A stretch of 13,102 nucleotides of DNA. It comes from an uncultured Ruminococcus sp. (GTDB taxonomy: Bacteria > Bacillota > Clostridia > Oscillospirales > Acutalibacteraceae). Shown here piece by piece: positions 1 through 6,650 of the stretch. The first letter of the stretch is position 1. Every line of letters starts with the position of its first letter. Under the pieces are notes generated by a model that was not told the origin of the DNA, did not search any database, and was given only the letters and a program-made list of their open reading frames with translations. The DNA is taken from positions 1-13,102 of the forward strand of contig CAMGGF010000017.1 in the NCBI GenBank assembly GCA_946055445.1, written 5' to 3'. The position numbers and the translations under genes were made by a program.

Positions 1-1434
1 CAGACTTTCCACCGTGGTGTCTTTTCCGATATGGACATACTCAATATCCATCATACGCGCAAAGTCTCGCATTTGCTCGGCGGTGACATCGTAACTGAGC
101 ACCGTATGGTGCGCGCCGCCTGCGGTAATCCAACATTCAAGCCCCGTTTCAAGGCTCGGCAGTGCTTTCCACATCACTCTTGCCACGGGGAGATTGGGCA
201 TATCCATAATGGGCTTTACGCACGCAATATCTTGGCAGATCAGGCGCAGTCTGCCGCCCATATCCACAAGGCTTACCACAATCGCACTGCCTGCTTTCCC
301 CGCAAACACAAGTCTTGCGGGGTCTTTTTCATTCATGCCGATGCCGAGAGGATGGGTTTCAATGCGGGGTTTTTCTGCCGCAAGCGTGGGGCAGACTTCC
401 AGCATATGGGCGCCGAGACTGTATTTTTCGCCCGCAACAAGGTGGTAGGTATAATCCTCCATAAAGCCTGTGCCGCCGTTTTGTCCCTCGCTCATGGCTT
501 TGAGTATAGCGGTCATTGCGGCGACTTTCCAATCGCCCTCGCCGCCGTAGCCGTAACCCTCCGCCATTAAGTGCTGGCTTGCAAGCCCGGGGAGTTGTTC
601 CATACCGTACAGGTCTTGGAAGGTGTTGGAAAACGCTTTACAGCCCTCTCTGTCCATCATTTTACGGATGGCGATTTCCTCTTTCGCCTGATAGCGAATG
701 GCGTCGATATTTTCGGTTGCAACCTCATAATTTTCGGTATAAACCGCCATCAAGTCATCAATTTCGGCTTCTGTGACCTTTTCCATTTCTTTCACAAGGT
801 CGCCGACAGCCCAGGTATTGACCTGCCAGCCCAATTTTGCCTGTACCTCGACCTTGTCGCCCTCGGTGACGGCAACCTCACGCATATTGTCGCCGAAGCG
901 CATCACTTTCAGTTCGCGGCTGACGGCAACACCCACCGCCGCGCGCATCCAACTGCCAAGACGCTCGCGCACGCTTTCCTCCTGCCAATGGCCTGCAATC
1001 ACCTTGCGAGGCATACGCAGTCTTGCCGCAATAAAGCCGTGCTCACGGTCTCCGTGCGCCGCCTGGTTGAGGTTCATAAAGTCCATATCAATTTCATCGT
1101 TGGGAATTTCGCGGTTGTACTGCGTGGCAAGGTGGCAATAGGGCTTTTGCAAATCCACAAAGCCGTTAATCCACATTTTGGAGGGGCTGAAAGTGTGGCA
1201 CCAAGTGATGATGCCCGCGCATTTTTTGTCGTAATTCGCCTCTCTTACCACATCGGTAATCTCTTGATTGGTTTTTGCGGTGACTTTATACACGATTTTG
1301 CAAGGAAGAGCCGCGGATTTGTTCAGTTCATCCGCCATTTCCTGCGCACGCTGTGCGACGGTTTCGAGCACCTCGGGGCCGTACAAAAACTGACTGCCTA
1401 CCACAAACCAAAATTCATACTCTTTTAACTGCAT
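1..1434 (-). CDS. araA: L-arabinose isomerase, C-terminus cut by window edge
   Basis: Interconverts L-arabinose and L-ribulose in the cytoplasm, the first step of bacterial arabinose catabolism. The reading frame is open for 478 codons from ATG at 1434 to base 1 with no stop. The family is usually about 490-500 residues, so only some 15-25 residues are missing. It begins MQLKEYEFWFVVGSQ, typical of the family. The four metal/catalytic ligands known in E. coli AraA (E306, E333, H350, H450) fall here at E299 (EGDWK), E326 (FMEDYTYH), H343 (GAHMLEV) and H443 (GGAHHT), with the same spacing throughout. A GAGGTG ribosome binding site sits 6 bases before the ATG (1441-1446). It lies 104 bases downstream of the sugar kinase on the same strand, so co-transcription from the promoter at 3172-3200 is likely. 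No separate promoter is obvious in the gap, which is filled by two copies of a repeat. The long open frames on the opposite strand are shadows. Confidence 0.97.
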   Translation of the reverse strand, partial: MQLKEYEFWFVVGSQFLYGPEVLETVAQRAQEMADELNKSAALPCKIVYKVTAKTNQEITDVVREANYDKKCAGIITWCHTFSPSKMWINGFVDLQKPYCHLATQYNREIPNDEIDMDFMNLNQAAHGDREHGFIAARLRMPRKVIAGHWQEESVRERLGSWMRAAVGVAVSRELKVMRFGDNMREVAVTEGDKVEVQAKLGWQVNTWAVGDLVKEMEKVTEAEIDDLMAVYTENYEVATENIDAIRYQAKEEIAIRKMMDREGCKAFSNTFQDLYGMEQLPGLASQHLMAEGYGYGGEGDWKVAAMTAILKAMSEGQNGGTGFMEDYTYHLVAGEKYSLGAHMLEVCPTLAAEKPRIETHPLGIGMNEKDPARLVFAGKAGSAIVVSLVDMGGRLRLICQDIACVKPIMDMPNLPVARVMWKALPSLETGLECWITAGGAHHTVLSYDVTAEQMRDFARMMDIEYVHIGKDTTVESL

Positions 1435-1458
1435 ATTTTACACCTCGTTGTAAATTGA

Positions 1459-1488
1459 GATTCTTCGCTACGCTCAGAATGACAAAGT
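1459..1488. repeat. 30-base dispersed-type repeat, copy 1
   Basis: The bases from GATTCTTCGCTACGC to GACAAAGT recur at 1504-1533 with one mismatch (T here, G there, at the 16th base). The core has inverted ends ATTCT/AGAAT. From general knowledge, near-identical short sequences are scattered in many clostridial and other bacterial genomes, where they yield spurious peptides like RFFATLRMTK. It lies in the kinase-araA gap of the operon. Confidence 0.8.
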
Positions 1489-1503
1489 TGGTTGTTCTTT
1501 TGC

Positions 1504-1533
1504 GATTCTTCGCTACGCGCAGAATGACAAAGT
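1504..1533. repeat. 30-base dispersed-type repeat, copy 2
   Basis: Second copy, 29 of 30 bases identical to 1459-1488 and in the same orientation, 15 bases further on. Here the single base change improves the fold: ATTCT-T-CGC / GCG-C-AGAAT pairs with one internal mismatch and a three-base loop. It ends 5 bases from the stop codon of the sugar kinase, so it could cap the 3' end of the kinase coding segment in the mRNA. Confidence 0.8.
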
Positions 1534-1538
1534 AATTT

Positions 1539-3137
1539 TTATAAATTTTCCACGGCGGCTTGTTCGACGGCAAGCCCCGCTTTGTATCTTGTCATATACT
1601 GATTAAACCCGTCAACATCGGATGTATCGGGTGTGACGGTTATACCCTTGTTTTTGCCGAAAACTTTATTGTCGAGGTACGCTTCCAGCGTTTCGCCCTC
1701 GTCTTTATTGCGCATATATAAAGCCAGCAATGCGATGCCCCACGCGCCGCCCTCGCCTGCGGTTTCCATGACGGAAACAGGCACATTCAAAGCCCCTGCC
1801 ATCAGTTTTTGCCCTACAAGCGGTGTTTTAAACAAGCCGCCGTGGCCCAAAAGGCGGTTTAGGGTAATATTTTCCTTTTGGAACAGAATATCCATACCCA
1901 AACGAAGTGTTGCCATCGCGGAAAAAATCTGATTGCGCATAAAATTCGCAAGGGTGAAGTTTGCATCGGGCAATCTGACAAACAGCGGTCTGCCCTCGGC
2001 AGTATCGGTCACGGGTTCGCCCGAATAATAGTTAAACCCGATAAGGCCCCCGCAATCTGCATCGCCTTGTAAGGCGAAATCATACAGCATATCGTAAAGC
2101 GCGGGTTTCGGAAGTTCTGCCCCCGCATTTTTGAGCACTTCGGAGAATAACCGTACCCACGCATCAAGGTCAGAGGTACAGGTATTGCAATGTACCATCG
2201 CGACAGGCGCGCCTGTGGGCGTTGCCACCATATCAATTTCCGTGTAAACGGTAGAAAGCGGTTTGTCGAGCACTGCCATCAAGAAAATGGAAGTCCCCGC
2301 CGAAACATTGCCCGTTAAGGGTGCAACGCTGTTTGTAGCCACCATACCCGTGCCCGCGTCACCCTCGGGCGGACAAAGAGGAATACCGCTTTCAAGGTCG
2401 CCTGTGGGGTCAAGTAAAAGCGCACCCTCTTCTGTAAGCGTGCCCGCATTTTCGCCTGCAAGCAAAATTTTCGGGAGAATATTCATAAGTTTCCACGGGT
2501 ATTGCCTGCTTTCAATCAAGCGGTCAAAATCGGACACCATTTTTTCGTCATAGCAATTCTTCTCGCTGTCCACAGGGAACATACCCGCCGCTTCGCCGAC
2601 GCCGATGACCTTTTCACCCGTCAGGCGCCAATGGACATACCCTTCAAGGGTGGTGAGAAACGCAATGTCTTTTACATGGCTTTCACCGTTTAAAATCGCC
2701 TGATACAAATGGGCGATGCTCCAACGCTGGGGAATATTAAACCGAAAAAGGTCTGTAAGCTCCGCCGCCGCTTTTTCGGTGATGGTATTGCGCCAAGTGC
2801 GAAACTCCGCAAGTTGGCCGCCGTCTTTATCGAAGGGTAAATACCCGTGCATCATAGCAGAAATCCCGATACTGCCGATTTTCTTTAAAGTTACGCCGTA
2901 CTTCTCCTGCACCGCTTGTTTGACTGCGCTGTATGCCCCGCGCAAGCCTTCCCACACAAGCGAAAGCGGATAGGTCCAAATCCCGTCGGAAAGCCTGTTT
3001 TCCCAATCAAAACTTCCTTGGGCGAGTACCTTACAATCTGCGCCGATTAACACCGCTTTGATGCGTGTAGAGCCGAACTCCACGCCGAGCGCGGTTTCGC
3101 CGTTTTGAATTGCGGCGCATATGGTCTGTCTTTCCAA
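1539..3137 (-). CDS. FGGY-family carbohydrate kinase, probable L-ribulokinase
   Basis: Predicted cytoplasmic sugar kinase of 532 residues using ATP. Next to araA the likely substrate is L-ribulose, giving L-ribulose 5-phosphate. Visible FGGY features are the N-terminal phosphate loop [10 protein letters not shown] (residues 18-27), GISAMMHG (91-98), the [10 protein letters not shown] segment with probable catalytic base D260, the second phosphate segment GNVSAGTS (276-283), and a C-terminal adenosine-site stretch [20 protein letters not shown] followed by [10 protein letters not shown]. It does not read like classical AraB. Clostridia are known to use a non-orthologous kinase (called AraK in C. 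acetobutylicum work), and this may belong there. The start is TTG at 3137: GGAGGTG sits 5 bases upstream, and conserved sequence begins about 17 residues later. In-frame ATGs upstream, the farthest at 3200, lack a ribosome site and overlap the promoter. An E stands where many FGGY kinases have D in the first loop. Xylulokinase activity is the main alternative. Confidence 0.9.
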   Translation of the reverse strand: MERQTICAAIQNGETALGVEFGSTRIKAVLIGADCKVLAQGSFDWENRLSDGIWTYPLSLVWEGLRGAYSAVKQAVQEKYGVTLKKIGSIGISAMMHGYLPFDKDGGQLAEFRTWRNTITEKAAAELTDLFRFNIPQRWSIAHLYQAILNGESHVKDIAFLTTLEGYVHWRLTGEKVIGVGEAAGMFPVDSEKNCYDEKMVSDFDRLIESRQYPWKLMNILPKILLAGENAGTLTEEGALLLDPTGDLESGIPLCPPEGDAGTGMVATNSVAPLTGNVSAGTSIFLMAVLDKPLSTVYTEIDMVATPTGAPVAMVHCNTCTSDLDAWVRLFSEVLKNAGAELPKPALYDMLYDFALQGDADCGGLIGFNYYSGEPVTDTAEGRPLFVRLPDANFTLANFMRNQIFSAMATLRLGMDILFQKENITLNRLLGHGGLFKTPLVGQKLMAGALNVPVSVMETAGEGGAWGIALLALYMRNKDEGETLEAYLDNKVFGKNKGITVTPDTSDVDGFNQYMTRYKAGLAVEQAAVENL

Positions 3138-3142
3138 TAGAG

Positions 3143-3149
3143 CACCTCC
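3143..3149 (-). promoter_or_regulatory. Ribosome binding site deciding the TTG start of the sugar kinase
   Basis: GGAGGTG on the minus strand, 5 bases before TTG at 3135-3137. This near-perfect site fixes the start at a non-ATG codon and excludes the longer reading with ATG upstream. Confidence 0.85.
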
Positions 3150-3171
3150 GAATAAAATATGTATCGGTTTA

Positions 3172-3200
3172 ATCATAGCGTAATTCTTTCGTTTTTGCAA
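3172..3200 (-). promoter_or_regulatory. Sigma-A promoter of the kinase-araA operon
   Basis: On the minus strand, TTGCAA (3195-3200), a 17-base spacer and TATGAT (3172-3177). The expected transcript start near 3165 gives a leader of about 27 bases before the TTG start. It is divergent from the tetR promoter, with about 38 bases between the two -35 boxes, so one regulator bound between could affect both. Confidence 0.75.
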
Positions 3201-3237
3201 TGCTTTTTCGCTTGATTTTCAGCCGAGTCTGTTTTTC

Positions 3238-3266
3238 TTTACAAGATTTTTGCTTCGTGATATACT
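3238..3266 (+). promoter_or_regulatory. Sigma-A promoter of the tetR-family gene
   Basis: TTTACA (3238-3243), a 17-base spacer and TATACT (3261-3266), one mismatch to consensus in each hexamer. Transcription is expected to begin near 3273, about 29 bases before the TTG start codon. Confidence 0.8.
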
Positions 3267-3277
3267 GATGTTGTCAG
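3265..3277. promoter_or_regulatory. Candidate operator at the tetR start site
   Basis: CTGA-TGTTG-TCAG is a short interrupted palindrome overlapping the -10 box and predicted start site of the tetR promoter. Its position would suit autorepression, but the arms are only 4 bases and no second copy is seen near the kinase promoter, so this is weak. Confidence 0.25.
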
Positions 3278-3301
3278 GAGATTGCAAGGGGGAGAATTTC
3301 T

Positions 3302-3928
3302 TTGAAGCAAACGCAAAAATCACAAATCAGCAAAGAAAAAATAATGGCAACCGCAATTACCGAATTCAGCACATACGGCTATGCAGGTGCGTCGATTAAC
3401 CGCATTTGTCAAAACGGCGGCATTTCCAAGGGCAGACTGTATCATCATTTTGCCGGCAAGGCGGAAATCTATTTCAAAACGGTTGCGTATTGCTACGAAA
3501 CCTTTGCAGAACATATGCAGCAATTTGAAATCAACAAGCAGGCGGATTTGGAATATAATTTGGCATCGCTTTACAGTTTATTCCGTCAGTTTTGGGAGAA
3601 AAATCCCGCAATGCTGAATTTATTTATCGAATCCCGCACCCTGCCGCCGCCCGAAATGCGCACAGAGTTAATGCAGGTGCGCGCACAGTTTTTTAACAAT
3701 GCCGTCAAGGAAAAACTCCGCGAAATCGTGCGGCATCACTTCCCGAATGATGAAAATCGGCAACGCGTATTGGAAGGGTGGTTTTTCACGGCAATTGATT
3801 ACATTACCACCAGTATCAGAACGCCGAACATTCATCCGCAAACCGACCTTATGGGCTACATTGACGCACAAAACGAACAGTTTCAAACGGCTATACACAT
3901 ATTCTTATACGGTTGTTTAAGTCTGTAA
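3302..3928 (+). CDS. TetR/AcrR-family transcriptional regulator
   Basis: A 208-residue DNA-binding regulator of the usual TetR length. The N-terminal helix-turn-helix is clear: FSTYGYAGASINRIC, then the recognition region GISKGRLYHHFAGKAEIYFKTV (about residues 42-61), matching the family's YxHFxxKxxL pattern. The rest is alpha-helical and probably forms the ligand pocket and dimer interface; its ligand cannot be read from sequence. The start is TTG at 3302, with GGGGGAG 7 bases upstream and a good promoter before it; the first in-frame ATG (residue 15) has no ribosome site and would cut into the first helix. It is transcribed divergently from the sugar kinase-araA operon across 164 bases, so control of that operon and of itself is the obvious inference, though not proven. 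Arabinose operons in Firmicutes are usually controlled by AraR (GntR/LacI hybrid) or AraC-type proteins, which makes a TetR here notable. It ends at the terminator at 3947-3978. Confidence 0.92.
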   Translation: MKQTQKSQISKEKIMATAITEFSTYGYAGASINRICQNGGISKGRLYHHFAGKAEIYFKTVAYCYETFAEHMQQFEINKQADLEYNLASLYSLFRQFWEKNPAMLNLFIESRTLPPPEMRTELMQVRAQFFNNAVKEKLREIVRHHFPNDENRQRVLEGWFFTAIDYITTSIRTPNIHPQTDLMGYIDAQNEQFQTAIHIFLYGCLSL

Positions 3929-3946
3929 TGCATCTGTATACAGAAA

Positions 3947-3978
3947 TGCACCCCGTCAAGAATCCTTGACGGGGTGCA
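3947..3978. terminator. Perfect 14-bp hairpin terminator, probably bidirectional
   Basis: TGCACCCCGTCAAG, loop AATC, CTTGACGGGGTGCA: a perfect stem with a tetraloop. On the plus strand it is followed by GTTTTACTTTTC and starts 18 bases after the tetR stop. On the minus strand it starts 16 bases after the beta-galactosidase stop and is followed by TTTCTG, a weaker tail. It sits between convergent genes and likely ends both. Confidence 0.9.
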
Positions 3979-3994
3979 GTTTTACTTTTCGGTT

Positions 3995-6532
3995 TTACGC
4001 CTTGGCAATCGCCTGTAATTTTTCGTTGATTTCGGCTTCTAACCCCTCGGGGAGTTTATCGCCCGCCGCGCACAGTAACTGATGCGCCGTTAAACCGCCG
4101 AAAATGGACAGCATACCCTCGCCTACGGGCATACCGAGTTTGTCGGACAGCGTTTGCAGCAATTCCAAAAGCACGGCTTTGGCAAAGGCATTCCCGAGCA
4201 AAGATTCAATGGTATCGTATACCGAATACGCACCGTTCTCTGCGGGCAGTGTTTTCTCCTCGGCGGGAATATCGGCACCCGGGCACGGAATTTGCTGTAA
4301 CACGGCGTTGGCAACGGGCAAAAGGCTCTGCGGCACGCGCGCGCCCGCCATAGAGAACACCTTTTCCACCGTGAAGTTTTTAATCATGGAGAGCATCCCT
4401 TTGCCGATGCTCATATTCATTTCTTTTGCGACAAAATCAATCGCTCCTGCAATCAATTTTTCGCCCGCAGGCGTTTTCATCAAATCGCCTAATTTATCGT
4501 GCACGGACAAATAGCCGTCACGGAAGGTCATTTCCATTTGGCTTTCCTCACTGCCTTCAAACCAGTTTTTCGCACCTTCACCCGCTTTGCCGCCGGCAAG
4601 TTCGTAATCGGGATTGGGCTCTGCCACACGGCGCAAAGTCATTTCGTCGGATACATTGCCCGAAACGGCTTTTACGGTGTTTTCGCCGTCTTGCAGTGCC
4701 ACATTTTCAAAGGTAAATACCTTACTGCCCGAAAGCGTGCCGACTGCTTCGCCGTTCACAAAGAGCGTGACGCTCTCGCAGTTGGAATACACCTTAACGG
4801 TGACGGTTTCGGTCGGTCTGTCTACATAGCGGCGCGAGCAAAGATGCACAAACGGCGCGGTCGTCCAATAGGCTTTGTAAATGTAGAAACTGTCTTTTTT
4901 GGTTTTGCGGTCAAAGGTGACAAGACCTTTGTTGTTCCTCCCCTTTACGCCGCCCTCGTCACGCATATCACTTGCGAAGTCAAACATATTCCAAACATGC
5001 GTACTCCAAAGATAAGGGCGTGCCTGGAAAGTTTCCAGCATTTTTTCGTGGTAATACGCTTGGTATTCCTCGGAATAATCCTGCACCTGCGGGTGGTCAT
5101 TGTGGTATTTCAAAATGCCCTCGCACCCGTATTCCGACACGCCGAGGCAAATATCGGGATGCATTTGGTGAAATTCGTCGAGCCACGGGCCGTTATCCGC
5201 GACATCGCCGATATACCAACCGAAATAGTGGTTATAGGACACCAAATCGGTGATTTCGTTCATTTTGCTGTCCATTTCGACCACAGACAGTTGTGCCATC
5301 GTGGTCGGGCGGGTTTTGTCGAGTTCGTGGCATAAATCGTTGAGCATATGGAGATTGTCAAACAAACTCGGCACTTCACCGCCGATGGTGATTTCGTTGG
5401 CAATGCCCCAGCAGACGATAGACGGGTGGTTATAATTTTGCAAGACCAGTTCTTTCATTTGCGAGGCGGTGTTTTCGCGGGCGGCTTCGTTATCCATAAA
5501 ATTGGAAATAAACGGGATTTCCGCCCAGACAATCATACCGTATTCATCGCACAAATCGTAGAAAGTACCGCTATGTTGATAATGTGCCAAACGAATGGTG
5601 TTTGCGCCGACCTCGGCGATAAGTTCCATATCTTCACGGTGCTCTTTTTCGGTGATTGCCCAGCCCATATCCAAACGGTCCTGATGGCGGGAAACACCAT
5701 GGAGCGCATACGGTTTGCCGTTTAAGAAAAAGCCTTTTTCGGGGTCCACCGAGAATGTACGCACGCCGAAACGCTGGGAGACTTCGTCAAGCACAAAGCC
5801 GTCGGCATCCATAAGTTCGGCGGTGACGGTGTAAAGATAGGGGTCAATTCTGCCGTTCCACAAATGCGGATTTGCAAAATGCACAGTCGCAGAACACTGT
5901 TTTGCGGCGTCGGTTTCTGCAATTTCGCCACCCACGGTAAAGCGCACTTTCTGCCCCGCTTTGGGATTGGCAATATACGCGTCAATTATGATATCGGCAC
6001 TGCCGTCGTCATGCACTTTCGGCGTAACGGCAACGCCGGGCGTGCCGTAATACTCCAAATCAAAATGCGAGTGCGGCACGGTAATCAAATTCACGCCGCG
6101 GTACAGTCCGCCGAAAAAGGTAAAGTCCGCCGTTTGCGGGTAAACCTCTTTGTTTTCGCTGTTGTCGCAAAGCACCGCGAGTTTCAGTTTGCCGAAATGA
6201 ATACGGTCGGTCACATCACAGCGGAAGGTAGAAAAGCCGCCTTTATGCGTGGCAACCTCTTTGCCGTTTGCAAACACTTTACAAATCGAGTTTGCGCCCA
6301 AAAATTCCAAATACACGCGTTCGTTTTTTGCGGGTTTCACGGCAACGGTGCGGGTATACCAACTCGCACAGCGCGCATAATCGAAACCGCCGTCCTGCCC
6401 GTCAAGCGCATTCCAAGTGTGCGGCAAGGTAACGCTTTCAAAATCACGGCCTGCCTTTTTCGGCGCGCGGGAAGCGGCGTCTACATCTTGTTTAAAATAC
6501 CAACCTTCGGTAAGCGGAATGGTTTTTCTCAT
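3995..6532 (-). CDS. GH2 family glycoside hydrolase, beta-galactosidase-like, with duplicated C-terminal domain
   Basis: An 845-residue retaining glycosidase, predicted to release terminal beta-galactose (or a similar beta-linked sugar). There is no signal peptide, so it should act on imported sugars in the cytoplasm. Order of parts: sugar-binding jelly roll (about 1-160, with LPHTWNALDG and FFGGLYRGV), an Ig-like domain (about 165-258), a TIM barrel (about 260-560) and another beta-sandwich (about 570-640). The LacZ-like GVSRHQDR occurs at 279-286. The acid/base is E380 in CWGIANE and the nucleophile E467 in GVSEYG. After residue 650 it departs from the basic GH2 plan: two gapless 73-residue helical repeats (676-748 and 770-842). 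ATG at 6532 is chosen because GGCAGG lies 8 bases upstream and MRKTIPLTEGWYF is a typical GH2 beginning. It has its own promoter and a shared terminator. Related GH2 activities (beta-glucuronidase, alpha-L-arabinopyranosidase) cannot be excluded; the latter would fit the neighbouring arabinose genes. Confidence 0.93.
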   Translation of the reverse strand: MRKTIPLTEGWYFKQDVDAASRAPKKAGRDFESVTLPHTWNALDGQDGGFDYARCASWYTRTVAVKPAKNERVYLEFLGANSICKVFANGKEVATHKGGFSTFRCDVTDRIHFGKLKLAVLCDNSENKEVYPQTADFTFFGGLYRGVNLITVPHSHFDLEYYGTPGVAVTPKVHDDGSADIIIDAYIANPKAGQKVRFTVGGEIAETDAAKQCSATVHFANPHLWNGRIDPYLYTVTAELMDADGFVLDEVSQRFGVRTFSVDPEKGFFLNGKPYALHGVSRHQDRLDMGWAITEKEHREDMELIAEVGANTIRLAHYQHSGTFYDLCDEYGMIVWAEIPFISNFMDNEAARENTASQMKELVLQNYNHPSIVCWGIANEITIGGEVPSLFDNLHMLNDLCHELDKTRPTTMAQLSVVEMDSKMNEITDLVSYNHYFGWYIGDVADNGPWLDEFHQMHPDICLGVSEYGCEGILKYHNDHPQVQDYSEEYQAYYHEKMLETFQARPYLWSTHVWNMFDFASDMRDEGGVKGRNNKGLVTFDRKTKKDSFYIYKAYWTTAPFVHLCSRRYVDRPTETVTVKVYSNCESVTLFVNGEAVGTLSGSKVFTFENVALQDGENTVKAVSGNVSDEMTLRRVAEPNPDYELAGGKAGEGAKNWFEGSEESQMEMTFRDGYLSVHDKLGDLMKTPAGEKLIAGAIDFVAKEMNMSIGKGMLSMIKNFTVEKVFSMAGARVPQSLLPVANAVLQQIPCPGADIPAEEKTLPAENGAYSVYDTIESLLGNAFAKAVLLELLQTLSDKLGMPVGEGMLSIFGGLTAHQLLCAAGDKLPEGLEAEINEKLQAIAKA
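4007..4225 (-). repeat. C-terminal helical domain, second copy (protein repeat B)
   Basis: Encodes residues 770-842 of the GH2 protein (SVYDTIESLLG ... GMPVGEGMLSIFGGLTAHQLL ... INEKLQAI). It aligns without gaps to residues 676-748, with 19 of 73 positions identical by my count, including GxGMLS, a shared T six residues on, AG, P and the final LQxI. The copies are diverged, so this is an old protein-level duplication and not a recent DNA repeat. Confidence 0.75.
4289..4507 (-). repeat. C-terminal helical domain, first copy (protein repeat A)
   Basis: Encodes residues 676-748 of the GH2 protein (SVHDKLGDLMKTPAGEKLI ... SIGKGMLSMIKNFTVEKVF ... NAVLQQI). The pattern of a short LGxLMxxPxG helix, a GxGM turn, and an F/L-T-hydrophobic helix resembles a small helical module I recall at the C-termini of other clostridial secreted or carbohydrate-active proteins. 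I cannot name a family for it with certainty. A 21-residue proline/glutamate-rich linker separates it from repeat B. Confidence 0.75.
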
Positions 6533-6547
6533 TTTTCATACCTGCCT

Positions 6548-6563
6548 TTACATGTTCTCCTTT
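6548..6563 (-). promoter_or_regulatory. Start-stop element (ATGTAA) behind AAAGGAG in the GH2 gene leader
   Basis: On the minus strand AAAGGAG (6557-6563) is followed after 3 bases by ATG TAA (6548-6553), 15 bases before the ribosome site-ATG unit of the GH2 gene. The best Shine-Dalgarno in the leader thus faces a one-codon frame, while the real start at 6532 uses the weaker GGCAGG. The 3-base spacing is short for initiation, so this may be only a coincidence or a ribosome standby site. Confidence 0.3.
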
Positions 6564-6565
6564 AT

Positions 6566-6594
6566 ATTTTAGCACAAACGGCGAAGAAATACAA
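6566..6594 (-). promoter_or_regulatory. Probable promoter of the GH2 gene
   Basis: On the minus strand, TTGTAT (6589-6594), a 17-base spacer and TAAAAT (6566-6571). The -10 is good and the -35 matches only at TTG. It begins 2 bases after the T-tract of the pckG terminator, so the GH2 gene is insulated from pckG and separately controlled. Confidence 0.6.
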
Positions 6595-6596
6595 CG

Positions 6597-6632
6597 AAAA
6601 AAATCGACCGAAAGGCAAATGCCTCTCGGTCG
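6597..6632 (-). terminator. Intrinsic terminator of pckG
   Basis: On the minus strand the hairpin CGACCGAGAGGC / GCCTTTCGGTCG (7 bp, one mismatch, then 4-5 bp around a small loop) is followed by A and seven T. It starts 18 bases after the pckG stop codon. Confidence 0.9.
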
Positions 6633-6650
6633 GTGAAACGAAATTTTTGA

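Noticed and set aside
31..1428. Long plus-strand open frames (179 and 285 codons) at the left edge
   Set aside because: They lie antisense to araA, whose four metal ligands and family spacing are intact. The antisense products are Phe/His-rich with no recognisable domain, typical of a shadow of a coding strand.
1459..1533. CRISPR-like array
   Set aside because: Only two repeats with a 15-base spacer, and the unit itself is a known type of dispersed repeat; no cas genes nearby.
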